Shown piece after piece: positions 17,738-26,330 of a stretch of DNA of 64,000 nt. Both the position numbers and the translations under genes were made by a program. The first letter of the stretch is position 1; the number at the start of each line of letters is the position of its first letter. Source of the stretch: Rhizobium anhuiense (GTDB lineage Bacteria > Pseudomonadota > Alphaproteobacteria > Rhizobiales > Rhizobiaceae); the NCBI RefSeq assembly GCF_003985145.1, contig NZ_ML133526.1, positions 62,001 through 126,000 on the forward strand. The letters are read 5' to 3'. The notes below the pieces were generated by a model, which was not told where the DNA came from, did no database searches, and was given only the letters and a program-made list of their open reading frames with translations.

Positions 17738-18403
17738 TTAGATTGCGAGCTTCTTGAGAATGCGCCCCTCGATGAGGGAGACGGCCCGCGTGAGTGGGAA
17801 GGCGATGACGAAGTAGATGAGGGCGACGACCGTCAGCACTTCGACGGGACGGGCGGTGTTGTTGGAGATGTTCTGGCCGACGAACATCAGGTCCGCCATG
17901 CCGACGGCCGAGACCAGGGCGCTCTCCTTGAAGAGGCTGACGCAGTTCGACAACAGCGTTGGGATTGCGCGCAGCACCGCCTGCGGCAGCACGACGTTGA
18001 CGACCTGGGCCCTTTTCGGAAGACCGAGGGCGACGCAGGCGTCCAGCTGCTCCCGGCCGATCGACTTGAGGCTCGCCCGAAAGGTCTCGCTGGTGATCGC
18101 CCCCATATAGAGCGTCAGCGCGATGACGCCGGACGCCAGGTTCGAGAGCTCGACGCCGAGGAGCAGCGGCAGGCAGAAGAAGATCCAGAAGAGCTGGATA
18201 AGCACCGGCGTGCCGCGGAAGAATTCGACATAGGCGCCCGAGACCGCGCGAAGCGCGAGGTTGCGCGACGTCCTCATCAGGCCGACGAGAAAGCCGAGGG
18301 TGCATCCGAGCACGATGCAGATGACCGTCAGCTTGATCGTCATCCACAGGCCGAGCAGAAGGGCGTTTTCGAAACGCAGCAGGATCGAGAAGTCGAGAGT
18401 CAT
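17738..18403 (-). CDS. Polar amino-acid ABC transporter permease
   Basis: 221 residues with about five membrane helices and the HisM/GlnP-type features YVEFFRGTPVLIQLFW near the N terminus and the ATPase-contact loop around CVALGLPKRAQVVNVVLP. One of two paired permeases for the amino-acid importer of this operon. The ATG has GGAGG six bases upstream and starts nine bases after the partner permease stop. Confidence 0.93.
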   Translation of the reverse strand: MTLDFSILLRFENALLLGLWMTIKLTVICIVLGCTLGFLVGLMRTSRNLALRAVSGAYVEFFRGTPVLIQLFWIFFCLPLLLGVELSNLASGVIALTLYMGAITSETFRASLKSIGREQLDACVALGLPKRAQVVNVVLPQAVLRAIPTLLSNCVSLFKESALVSAVGMADLMFVGQNISNNTARPVEVLTVVALIYFVIAFPLTRAVSLIEGRILKKLAI

Positions 18404-18412
18404 CCGGGCCTC

Positions 18413-19075
18413 CTAGCTGACGAGGATCTGGCGGCGGCGTTCAAGCAGGCCGACGATCTGGGTTATCGGGAAGGACACGGCGAAATAAATGAGAGCGACG
18501 ACGGTGAAGGTCTCGATCGGGCGATAGGTCTCGGTGGCCAGCGTCTTGCCCTGGTACATCAGGTCCTGGATCGCCACGATCGCAACCAGCGCGCTCTGCT
18601 GGAAGATGACGATGCCGTTGGTCAGAAGCACCGGGATCGAGGCGCGGAAGGCCGTCGGGAAGACGATGTGGAGCACGCGCTGCAGCGGATTGAGGCCGAG
18701 CGCGATGCCGGCGTCGAGCTGTTCGCGCGGCACCGCCTGGATGGACGCCCGGTACGCCTCGGCGTTGAACGCCATCAGATTGAGGCCGAGCGCCATGATG
18801 CCCATCGTCACCGGGTCGAGGAAGACGTCGAACAGCATCGGTACGCAATAGAATATCCAGACGATCTGGACGATGGCCGGCGTGCAGCGGAAGAATTCGA
18901 CGAACAGCATGAACGGCAGCCGGACGATCCGGTAAGGGCTCATGATCAGCAAAGCGAGCGCGAAGCCGAAGACGATACCGATGACATTTGCCGCAGCCGT
19001 CAGTTCCAGCGAAACCCACAACCCCTGCAGAAGCGGCGCCAGCGAAACCGCGTTGAAGTCGAACGTGTAGTTCAT
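18413..19075 (-). CDS. Polar amino-acid ABC transporter permease
   Basis: 220 residues, paralogous to the following permease. It has LFVEFFRCTPAIVQIVW at the entry to the core and the coupling loop GIALGLNPLQRVLHIVFP, typical of HAAT-family inner-membrane subunits. It should form a heterodimer with its neighbour, binding two copies of the ATPase encoded immediately upstream. GAGGGG lies before the start. Confidence 0.93.
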   Translation of the reverse strand: MNYTFDFNAVSLAPLLQGLWVSLELTAAANVIGIVFGFALALLIMSPYRIVRLPFMLFVEFFRCTPAIVQIVWIFYCVPMLFDVFLDPVTMGIMALGLNLMAFNAEAYRASIQAVPREQLDAGIALGLNPLQRVLHIVFPTAFRASIPVLLTNGIVIFQQSALVAIVAIQDLMYQGKTLATETYRPIETFTVVALIYFAVSFPITQIVGLLERRRQILVS

Positions 19076-19087
19076 GGGTGCCCCTCC

Positions 19088-19870
19088 CTACTGCTTGATA
19101 TGGAAGACGCGGTCGATGAATTCCTTGGTGCGCTCCTCGCGCGGGGCGCCGAGCACCTGCTCGGGAGGGCCGTCCTCGACGACCACGCCACCGGCGCAGA
19201 AGATCACGCGGGAGGCGATGTTTTTGGCGAACCACATGTCATGGGTGACGATCATCATCGGCATGTCCTGGGCGGCGAGTTGCAGGATCACCTGCTCCAC
19301 CTCGCTGACGAGCTCGGGGTCGAGGGCCGACGTGACTTCGTCGAAAAGCATCAGCTTCGGGTCGAGCATGAGTGCGCGGGCGATGGCGACACGCTGCTTC
19401 TGGCCGCCAGAAAGCTGGGCCGGATAGGCCTTGGACTTGGCGCCGAGCCCGAACCGCTCGAGCAGCGCCTGAGCGCGGGCCGCGGCCTTCGCCTTGGCTT
19501 CTCCACGCACTTTGCAGGGAGCGAGGATCAGGTTCTGAAGGACGTTGAGATGCGGAAACAGCGTGTAATGCTGAAAGACCATGCCGATCGACCGGCGGAC
19601 ATTGGTGTCGATCTGGGTCTTCCTCCCCGCACCGTCGGAAGAAATATAAGGCTTTCCATCGAAATTGACCGAACCGCTGTCGATCTGCTCCAGCCCCATC
19701 ATCACTCTCAGCAGCGTGCTCTTGCCGCCGCCGCTCGGACCGATGACGACGACACGTTCGCCGGGCTTCATTTCGATGTCGATGCCTTTCAGCACCTGAA
19801 TGGCTCCGTTGCCATAGCTTTTGTGGAGCGCCTGCATTTTCACGAGGGGAAGGCTGAAGGACGTGGTCAT
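19088..19870 (-). CDS. Polar amino-acid ABC transporter ATP-binding protein
   Basis: 260 residues of the GlnQ/HisP class: Walker A GPSGGGKST, Q-loop GMVFQHYTLFPHL, ABC signature LSGGQKQRVAIARAL, Walker B KLMLFDEVTSALDPE and switch His in VTHDMWFAK. The C terminus (EERTKEFIDRVF) is the usual one for amino-acid importers. Sits between the binding-protein gene and the permeases in one operon. Confidence 0.95.
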   Translation of the reverse strand: MTTSFSLPLVKMQALHKSYGNGAIQVLKGIDIEMKPGERVVVIGPSGGGKSTLLRVMMGLEQIDSGSVNFDGKPYISSDGAGRKTQIDTNVRRSIGMVFQHYTLFPHLNVLQNLILAPCKVRGEAKAKAAARAQALLERFGLGAKSKAYPAQLSGGQKQRVAIARALMLDPKLMLFDEVTSALDPELVSEVEQVILQLAAQDMPMMIVTHDMWFAKNIASRVIFCAGGVVVEDGPPEQVLGAPREERTKEFIDRVFHIKQ

Positions 19871-19932
19871 GCCAATCTCCGATGATCGAAGCTGGAGAGG
19901 GCCGGCGCGATCTTCGCACCGGCCCGGCGAGA

Positions 19933-20766
19933 TTACTTTGCGCCCTTGAGGACTTCGTCGACCGCCTTCTTGATCAGCTCGTCGACGTGACCGGTCGCGA
20001 CCTTCTCTTCGAGGAAGATATCGACCACTTCGACGTCGGCAGCCGAAAGATTATGCGGCAGGCCGAAGGCGACGCCCTGCTTGGCGAGCGCCGGCGTCGG
20101 GTTGAGCGCCACCGCCCAATCCGGGTTCGACTGGGTGAAGAGCTGGTTGGTGTCGGAGGCGTCGACCAGGATGTCGGCGCGCTTCGAGGTCACCGCCAGG
20201 CGGGTCTCGTCATTGCCGGGAAGACGCATGATCGTGGCGTTCTTCACCGCCGCGGAAATGGCCTTGTCCTGCGCAGTGCCGGACATGACGGCGAGCGTCA
20301 CGCCTGCTGTGTCGATATCGGCGACCGAGGCAGCACCAGCCGTAATTTTCGGATTGTTTTTGTTATAGGCGAGCGAGATCTGGTACTCCATCGCCGGGAT
20401 CGAGAACTGCACCGCCATGGCGCGCGTCGGCGTCCGGTTCAGCGCCAGCGACAGATCCCATTTGCCCGCCTGCAGGCCGGCGACGATATTGTCCCAGGTC
20501 GTATCGACGAATTCGGGCTTCACCTTCAGGACATCGGCGAATTCCTTGCAGAGATCGGCGAAGAAGCCGGAATATTCGCCGGTCGCCGGATCGCGCATGA
20601 CATAGGGCGGCGCGACAGCCGCACCGCAGCGCAGCACACCCGCCTTCTGCACGCCCTGCCAATATCCCTCGGCGGTCTCAGCCCGTGCGGCGGTTGCGGA
20701 AAGGCCTCCCATCAGGGCGAGCGCGGGCAGCGCCCGCAAGGCGGACGTCATCAACTTCGAAAGCAT
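19933..20766 (-). CDS. Periplasmic amino-acid-binding protein (family 3 SBP)
   Basis: 277 residues with a signal peptide (LPALALMGGLSATAARA cleaved near ARA-ET). The mature protein follows the bacterial extracellular solute-binding family 3 pattern: LRCGAAVAPPYVM, GFFADLCKEFADVL, the DLSLALNRTPTRAMAVQFS lobe and a late LFTQSNPDWAV. First gene of the ten-gene catabolic operon, so it should define the imported amino or imino acid. The second of two in-frame ATGs was chosen because AGAGGA lies seven bases before it; the first ATG, six bases earlier, touches that site. Confidence 0.9.
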   Translation of the reverse strand: MLSKLMTSALRALPALALMGGLSATAARAETAEGYWQGVQKAGVLRCGAAVAPPYVMRDPATGEYSGFFADLCKEFADVLKVKPEFVDTTWDNIVAGLQAGKWDLSLALNRTPTRAMAVQFSIPAMEYQISLAYNKNNPKITAGAASVADIDTAGVTLAVMSGTAQDKAISAAVKNATIMRLPGNDETRLAVTSKRADILVDASDTNQLFTQSNPDWAVALNPTPALAKQGVAFGLPHNLSAADVEVVDIFLEEKVATGHVDELIKKAVDEVLKGAK

Positions 20767-20847
20767 CGGCATTCCTCTTTTGCTGTGCGCGAAGCGCGCG
20801 GTTCCACTCGTCGGCTGTAGCCGTTTCTGTTATTTTCTTGTCGGCTC

Positions 20848-20923
20848 CGTGTCGACTGGCAATATTAAGTCAACAGCGTGTCGACAAAGTCAAGTGGAAA
20901 AATTACATTGCCGACACGCTGTT
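20848..20923. promoter_or_regulatory. Three GTGTCG-type operator repeats in the divergent promoter
   Basis: Between the transporter operon and gntR, CGTGTCGAC occurs at 20848-20856 and 20877-20885, 29 bp apart. AACAGCGTGTCG (20872-20883) is repeated in inverted orientation as CGACACGCTGTT (20912-20923). The second copy contains the perfect palindrome TGTCGACA. FCD-type GntR proteins bind short palindromes of this sort, so these are the probable operators of the divergent regulator. Confidence 0.65.
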
Positions 20924-20965
20924 TTTCTGGCCCAATGGCATCCGCGTCGAGAGAAAGGGACCTAA

Positions 20966-21685
20966 GTGTCTGATGAATCGGAAGTGAAACGAATCCGCGG
21001 GACCGGCTGGAAGAACGTCTACGAAACGCTTCGCAACGAGATCCTGGCACTCACTTTGCCGCCCGGTCAGCTTCTCGATGAGATGACGCTTGCCGAGCGT
21101 TTCGACATGTCGCGCTCGCCGGTCCGCGAGGCCCTGATCCGGCTCGGCGCCGACGAACTGGTGGTGACGCTTTCGAACCGAAGCACGATCGTGGCGCCGA
21201 TCGAAGTGGCGACGTTTCCGAAATATGTGGAAGCGCTCGACATCGCGCAGCGCATGAATACGCGGCTTGCCGCAGCATTGAGGACCGATGCCGACCTGAA
21301 GATCATCACCAAGCGGCTGAAGTCGTTCGAAGCGGCTGTTAAAACCGGCAATCATCTGGCCATGTCGGAAGCTAACAAGGAATTCCACATGGCGATCGCC
21401 CATGCCGGAAAAAACCAGTATCTGGCCTCGTTCTACGAGAAACTGCTGTCGCAGGGGCAGCGCATGCTCCACCTGCATTTCGAATATCTGGAGCGGACCC
21501 ACGAGGGCTACCTCCTGACCGACGAGCACTCACTCATGCTGAATGCCATCAGGGACAAGGACGTGGAGCTCGCCGACGAACTCGCCCATGCCCATACCCG
21601 CCAGTTCCAGGACAATTTCATCAATTTCATGCGCGAGAACTACACGACGGATGTCGCGTTGGGCCCGCTGCGGGCCGCGGAGTAA
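20966..21685 (+). CDS. GntR-family (FCD) transcriptional regulator
   Basis: 239 residues starting at GTG with AAGGGA upstream. The winged helix-turn-helix reads VYETLRNEILALTLPPGQLL then LAERFDMSRSPVREALIRL, the FadR-type signature. The C-terminal FCD ligand domain has the metal-binding pattern with NKEFHMAIAHAGKN and conserved histidines near HLHFEYLE and TDEHSLML. It faces the ten-gene transporter/catabolic operon and is followed four bases later by a ProC-like gene. It probably represses both until an imported amino-acid metabolite binds. Confidence 0.93.
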   Translation: MSDESEVKRIRGTGWKNVYETLRNEILALTLPPGQLLDEMTLAERFDMSRSPVREALIRLGADELVVTLSNRSTIVAPIEVATFPKYVEALDIAQRMNTRLAAALRTDADLKIITKRLKSFEAAVKTGNHLAMSEANKEFHMAIAHAGKNQYLASFYEKLLSQGQRMLHLHFEYLERTHEGYLLTDEHSLMLNAIRDKDVELADELAHAHTRQFQDNFINFMRENYTTDVALGPLRAAE

Positions 21686-21689
21686 TCAC

Positions 21690-22472
21690 GTGACAGTCAA
21701 GGCTATTGGATTCGTCGGCACCGGCGCGATTACCGAAGCGATGGTTCGCGGGCTTCTCGCAGAACCGGCCTATGCCTCCGAGATTCACGTCTCTCCACGA
21801 AGCGCTCACATCGCCGCGACGCTCGTCGACGAATTCGCCGCCGTCAGAATTGCCAAGGACAACCAGGACGTCGTCGATCACAGCGACATGGTGTTCCTGG
21901 CGATACGGCCGCAGGTCGCCGAGGAGGTCGTGCAGGCGCTGTCGTTCAGGGATGGCCAGATGGTCGTCAGCCTCGTTGCGGCGACGGAGCGCCAAGCCCT
22001 CTCCGAATGGATCGGCGCCGACGTGCATCTCGTGCAGGCGATCCCCCTGCCCTTCGTCGCCGACCGGCAAGGCGTCACCGCCATCTATCCGCCTGATACC
22101 GCCGTCGCCGCGCTTTTCGATATGCTCGGAACGGCTGTGCAATGCCAGTCGAGGAAGGAATACGATCTTCTCGCGGCAGCGAGCGCAATGATGTCGACCT
22201 ATTTCGGCATCATGGAGCAGGTTGCCGTCTGGCTGGAAAGATGCGGCCTCGAAAAGGCGAAGGGACAGGCCTATATCGCCCCGCTCTTTGCAAGCCTCGC
22301 GCAGAAAGCGAACAGCCCCGGCAACGAACCGTTCAGCGCGCTGAGCCGCGAATTCGCGACCAAGGGCGGACTGAACGAGCAGGTTTTTTCCGACTTCGAG
22401 AAGAAGGGCGGCCTTGCCGCTCTGACCGCCGCACTCGACGGCGTGCTTGCCCGCATCGAGGGCAGGAACTAA
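21690..22472 (+). CDS. Pyrroline-5-carboxylate reductase-family protein
   Basis: 260 residues starting at GTG with GGAG eight bases upstream, four bases after the gntR stop. The N terminus has the NAD(P) motif IGFVGTGAITEAMVRGLL. The protein follows ProC through AIRPQVAEEVV, VQAIPLPFVA and a late FATKGGLNEQVFSDFEKKGG, matching the family's C-terminal dimer helix. A reductase of five-membered cyclic imines fits a locus for proline or hydroxyproline derivatives: it could reduce a pyrroline carboxylate by-product. It lacks the strict ProC C-terminal sequence, so it may not be the biosynthetic enzyme. Its 3' end overlaps the convergent gene by four bases. Confidence 0.85.
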   Translation: MTVKAIGFVGTGAITEAMVRGLLAEPAYASEIHVSPRSAHIAATLVDEFAAVRIAKDNQDVVDHSDMVFLAIRPQVAEEVVQALSFRDGQMVVSLVAATERQALSEWIGADVHLVQAIPLPFVADRQGVTAIYPPDTAVAALFDMLGTAVQCQSRKEYDLLAAASAMMSTYFGIMEQVAVWLERCGLEKAKGQAYIAPLFASLAQKANSPGNEPFSALSREFATKGGLNEQVFSDFEKKGGLAALTAALDGVLARIEGRN

Positions 22473-23017
22473 AAGGTCGGCGGCGTGCAGGCGCTGATAA
22501 CCTCGCAGGGCACGGGCCCGACGCAGCGGAAACGGTGCGGGCGCCTGCTTTCGAAATAGTAGGCGTCACCCGGTCCAAGGATGCGCCGCTCGTCGTCGAC
22601 CGTGACCTCGAGCCTTCCCGAGAGCACGATCCCGCCCTCCTCCCCCTCGTGAACAAGGGGAACCTTTCCGGTGTCGGCGCCCGGCTGGTAGCATTCCTTG
22701 AGGATTTGCAGGCTGCGTCCGAACAGGTTTTCCCCAACCTGCCTGTAGGAGATGGGACCCTTGCCGATCTCCACCAGTTCCTCGGCCGCATAAAAAGCCT
22801 TCTTTGGACGTTCGGGCTCGAAGGCGAAGAATTCCGCCAGACCGATGGGAATGCCGTCGAGAATCCGCTTCAAGGCCCCGACCGACGGATTGGAGGCGTT
22901 CGATTCGATCAGCGAGATCGTCGAATTGGGAACGCCGGTGCGTTTGGCGAGCTCGCGCTGGGAAAGCTTATGGGCGATGCGGAGATGGCGAAGGCGGCTG
23001 CCGATATCGACGGACAT
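22469..23017 (-). CDS. XRE-cupin transcriptional regulator (PuuR-like)
   Basis: About 182 residues: an N-terminal helix-turn-helix (SRLRHLRIAHKLSQRELAKR, then TGVPNSTISLIESN) and a C-terminal cupin barrel (HEGEEGGIVLSGRLEVTVDD, GPGDAYYFESRRPHRF). Regulators of this architecture, such as PuuR, control polyamine and amino-acid use. It is divergent from a class III omega-aminotransferase, its likely target. The start is uncertain: neither this ATG nor an in-frame ATG 48 bases upstream has a good ribosome site; this one gives the usual family length. Confidence 0.88.
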   Translation of the reverse strand: MSVDIGSRLRHLRIAHKLSQRELAKRTGVPNSTISLIESNASNPSVGALKRILDGIPIGLAEFFAFEPERPKKAFYAAEELVEIGKGPISYRQVGENLFGRSLQILKECYQPGADTGKVPLVHEGEEGGIVLSGRLEVTVDDERRILGPGDAYYFESRRPHRFRCVGPVPCEVISACTPPTF

Positions 23018-23156
23018 GATGAGTTCGTTTGTCTTGTTCAGAATATCGAAAACATATCCTTTCATTCCTTATATTTCAATTGGTTACAACGATAAAGAAA
23101 AGGACTTGTTTGAAAAGGAGAAATCGCCATTCTCGGCGCATTCCAAGGAGACCAGG

Positions 23157-24491
23157 ATGGACCAGCTCAACAAGACGAACGCGCCCGTACTCGAAAATTT
23201 CTGGATGCCGTTCACCGCCAACCGGCAGTTCAAGGCGACGCCGCGGCTTCTCGCGGCCGCAGAGGGCATGTACTACACCGACGTTGATGGACATCAGGTG
23301 CTTGATGGCACGGCCGGCCTCTGGTGCTGCAATGCCGGCCACGGCCGCAAGAAGATCGCGCAAGCGGTCGAGCGGCAGCTTGCAACGCTCGACTATGCGC
23401 CGACCTTTCAGATGGGGCATCCGATCGCCTTCGACTTCGCCGCGAAATTGGCCGCGAATGCGCCGGGCGGTCCGCAAGCCAAACTCGACAGGGTGTTCTT
23501 CACCGGCTCGGGTTCGGAATCGGTCGATACGGCGCTGAAGATCGCCATCGCCTACCAGCGCGCCATCGGCCAGGGCACCCGCACGCGGATCATCGGGCGC
23601 GAAAAGGGCTATCACGGCGTCGGCTTCGGCGGCATTTCCGTCGGCGGCCTGGTCAACAATCGCCGGGTTTTCCCGCAAATACCGGCCGACCATATGCGCC
23701 ATACGCTCGACATCGAGCGCAACGCATTTTCGAAGGGCCTTCCCGCTCATGGCGTCGAACTGGCGGATGATCTCGAGCGGCTGGTGCAACTGCACGGCGC
23801 CGAAACCATCGCCGCCGTCATCGTCGAGCCGATGTCGGGATCGGCGGGCGTGGTCCTGCCTGCGAAGGGTTATCTGGAAAAGCTGCGCGCGACTGCCGAC
23901 AAGCACGGAATCCTACTAATCTTCGACGAGGTCATCACCGGCTTCGGGCGTCTCGGCGCTCCTTTCGCGACCGACTATTTCGGCGTCGCGCCCGACCTGA
24001 TCACCACGGCAAAGGGCATCACCAACGGCACGATCCCGATGGGCGCGGTCTTTGCCAGCCGCGAGGTCTATGACGGCCTGATGGTAGGACCTGATAATGC
24101 GATCGAACTCTTCCACGGCTACACCTATTCCGGCCATCCGGTCGCCTGCGCAGCCGGGCTCGCGACGCTCGAGATCTACGAGGAAGAGGGCCTGCTGACC
24201 CGCGCGTCCGAGCTCGCCGAATACTGGCAGGAAGCTCTCCATTCGCTGAGAGGCTCGCCCAACGTGGTGGACATCCGCAATCTCGGCCTGGTCGGCGCGG
24301 TGGAATTGGCGCCGAGAGCCGCGGCGCCAGGAACCCGCGCCTACGACGTCTTCGTCGACTGCTTCAACAAGGGCCTGCTGATCCGCGTGACCGGCGACAT
24401 CATCGCCCTCTCGCCGCCGCTGATCATCGAGAAGGCTCAGATCGACACGATCGTCTCGACGCTCAGCGATGCGTTGAAGCGCGCCGCATGA
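23157..24491 (+). CDS. Class III aminotransferase (omega-amino acid:pyruvate type)
   Basis: 444 residues. PLP fold type I class III: VFFTGSGSESVDTALKIA, the cofactor-stacking IIGREKGYHGV, LIFDEVITGFGRLG and the Schiff-base lysine in LITTAKGITNGTIPMGAV. The N terminus (VLENFWMPFTANRQFKA) is typical of beta-alanine/omega-amino acid:pyruvate aminotransferases. AAGGAG lies seven bases before the ATG. It probably deaminates an omega-amino acid or polyamine-derived amine, under control of the divergent XRE-cupin regulator. A strong hairpin follows the gene. Confidence 0.9.
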   Translation: MDQLNKTNAPVLENFWMPFTANRQFKATPRLLAAAEGMYYTDVDGHQVLDGTAGLWCCNAGHGRKKIAQAVERQLATLDYAPTFQMGHPIAFDFAAKLAANAPGGPQAKLDRVFFTGSGSESVDTALKIAIAYQRAIGQGTRTRIIGREKGYHGVGFGGISVGGLVNNRRVFPQIPADHMRHTLDIERNAFSKGLPAHGVELADDLERLVQLHGAETIAAVIVEPMSGSAGVVLPAKGYLEKLRATADKHGILLIFDEVITGFGRLGAPFATDYFGVAPDLITTAKGITNGTIPMGAVFASREVYDGLMVGPDNAIELFHGYTYSGHPVACAAGLATLEIYEEEGLLTRASELAEYWQEALHSLRGSPNVVDIRNLGLVGAVELAPRAAAPGTRAYDVFVDCFNKGLLIRVTGDIIALSPPLIIEKAQIDTIVSTLSDALKRAA

Positions 24492-24500
24492 CCTTCTCCC

Positions 24501-24528
24501 GATGCGGCGGCAAACGGGCCGCCGCATC
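24501..24528. terminator. Bidirectional hairpin between convergent genes
   Basis: An 11-bp perfect stem, GATGCGGCGGC with GCCGCCGCATC, around the loop AAACGG, fills the 40-base gap between the stop of the aminotransferase and the stop of the convergent Lrp gene. It has no long T-run on either strand. Confidence 0.6.
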
Positions 24529-24531
24529 CTG

Positions 24532-25014
24532 CTATCCCACCGGCACCCCAAGCCCGACCTTGACCCGATCCATTGCGACGAAGGTCCGGAAGCGTTTGAC
24601 GTTGTTGTTGCCGAAGAAGAGCCTGCGCGTCAGAGCCTCGTAGTCGGCCATCGACGGCACGATGATGACCAGGATGAAATCCGCTTCGCCGGTGACGTAG
24701 TAGCATTGCTGGATCTCGGCCGCGGCCGTGAATTCACGCTTTGCCTGCTCGATCTGCTCGGCGGTTTCGCTGATGACCTCCACTTCGACGAAGATCGTGA
24801 TGGATTGTCCGACCGCGTCCGGCTCGACGACCGAGACATCCGCCCGGATGACGCCCTCCTCCCGCATTCGCTTGATCCGACGCTGAACGGCCGGTGCGGA
24901 AAGGTTCACCGCATCGCCGATCGTTCGCTGCGGGGTCATATTGTCCCGCTGAAGAATGGCGAGGATTTTCCGGTCGAAATCGTCGAGATGCGGCGGATGA
25001 ACGGGGTTGCGCAA
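24532..25014 (-). CDS. Lrp/AsnC-family regulator
   Basis: 160 residues from a TTG start that has GGAG seven bases upstream and gives the normal family length; the open frame continues further upstream without any family resemblance. The N-terminal helix-turn-helix reads LDDFDRKILAILQRDN, RTIGDAVNLSAPAVQRRIKR, and the C-terminal RAM domain VTGEADFILVIIVPSMADYE. It is divergent from the diaminopropionate ammonia-lyase operon and is probably its amino-acid-responsive activator. Confidence 0.9.
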   Translation of the reverse strand: MRNPVHPPHLDDFDRKILAILQRDNMTPQRTIGDAVNLSAPAVQRRIKRMREEGVIRADVSVVEPDAVGQSITIFVEVEVISETAEQIEQAKREFTAAAEIQQCYYVTGEADFILVIIVPSMADYEALTRRLFFGNNNVKRFRTFVAMDRVKVGLGVPVG

Positions 25015-25118
25015 ACCGATGCTCCAATGAAACAAAATTGCAAATGAACGGCCAAATATCAGCGCCTTTTTCGTGTTCGCTGCAATAGAGTTCAACGAAA
25101 CCCACATAAAGGTGCGCG

Positions 25119-26330
25119 ATGTTTCTTTTGAACAGCACGGCAGACTATCGTCTGGCACTTGACCCGAGAGATGAGAAAACGCTCGACGCCTCCGCCGCCG
25201 TGGAGGTGGAACGCCACCTGGCTTTCCGGAAGGACCATGCGGTAACGCCGCTCGTGGCTTTGCCCGGATTGGCGAGCGAAATCGGCGTCGCCGCAATCCA
25301 CGTCAAGGACGAAGGCCACCGCCTCGGGCTTGGAAGTTTCAAGGCGCTCGGGGGAGCCTATGCGGTGATCCGCCTCGTCCTCAAACAGGCCGAGCAGCAG
25401 CTTGGCCGCGTCGTCGATATGGCGGAGCTGCATTCGTCCGAGGTTCGCGCCATTGCGCAGACGATGACGGTCGCCTGTGCGACCGATGGCAATCATGGCC
25501 GTTCGGTTGCCCAGGGTGCGCAGTTGGTCGGTGCGCGCGCCGCAATCTTCGTCCACGCAGGCGTCAGCGGCGAACGCATCGCCGCCATCGCCCGCTTCGG
25601 CGCGGAGATGATCCGCGTCGAGGGAACCTATGACGACGCCGTCCGCGAAGCGGCCCGCGTGGCCGAGGCGAACGGCTGGATCATCGTTTCGGATACGTCC
25701 TGGCCGGGCTATGAGCGGATCCCCGGTCTGGTGATGCAAGGCTATACCGCCCTCGTCAGGGAAGCGCTCCGACAGATGCAGGAACCGCCGACTCATGTGT
25801 TTATCCAGTCCGGCGTCGGGGGAATTGCCGCAGCGGTCGCCGGCCATCTGGCCATCGAGTTCGGCAAAAATCGTCCCGTCTTTACGGTCGTCGATCCCGC
25901 CCGCGCGGCATGCCTGTTCGAGACGGCGCGGGCCGGGCGTCCGGTGACGGTCGCCCATGGCGAACCGACCGTCATGGCGATGCTCGAATGCTACGAACCC
26001 TCCCTTGTCGCCTGGCGGATTCTTGCCCGCGCCGCCGACGCCTTCATGACGGTGGATGAGGCGGATGCGACCGACATCATGAAGCGTCTTGCCAACCCGG
26101 TCTCCGGCGACCCCGCCGTCGTTGCCGGCGAAAGCGGCGGTGTCGGCCTCGCAGGCGCCATCAAGGCCGTCGCCGACCCGGCGCTCAGGGCAGCGCTCTC
26201 GATCGACGGCCGCTCCCGTATCTTCGTGGTGAATACGGAAGGCGCAACCGATCCCGGCAAATATCAAGAGATCGTCGGACTGTCGCCCGCAGCAGTCGCC
26301 GCCAGGAACCGTGAAGGAGCCCTGACATGA
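25119..26330 (+). CDS. dpaL: Diaminopropionate ammonia-lyase
   Basis: 403 residues. A fold type II PLP enzyme that converts 2,3-diaminopropionate to pyruvate and two ammonia. The PLP lysine lies in GLGSFKALGGAYAV, the phosphate loop is SGVGGIAAAV, and TMTVACATDGNHGRSVAQGA is characteristic of DpaL/YgeX. Length matches that family. Ribosome site AAGGTG precedes the ATG. It overlaps the next gene by four bases and starts a three-gene operon with two amidohydrolases, divergent from an Lrp regulator. Confidence 0.93.
   Translation: MFLLNSTADYRLALDPRDEKTLDASAAVEVERHLAFRKDHAVTPLVALPGLASEIGVAAIHVKDEGHRLGLGSFKALGGAYAVIRLVLKQAEQQLGRVVDMAELHSSEVRAIAQTMTVACATDGNHGRSVAQGAQLVGARAAIFVHAGVSGERIAAIARFGAEMIRVEGTYDDAVREAARVAEANGWIIVSDTSWPGYERIPGLVMQGYTALVREALRQMQEPPTHVFIQSGVGGIAAAVAGHLAIEFGKNRPVFTVVDPARAACLFETARAGRPVTVAHGEPTVMAMLECYEPSLVAWRILARAADAFMTVDEADATDIMKRLANPVSGDPAVVAGESGGVGLAGAIKAVADPALRAALSIDGRSRIFVVNTEGATDPGKYQEIVGLSPAAVAARNREGALT

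Noticed and set aside
16830..18347. A single 505-codon frame covering the DHDPS-family gene and the permease region
   Set aside because: The N-terminal two-fifths reads the permease gene in a wrong frame; the real start with AGGAG is at 17708.
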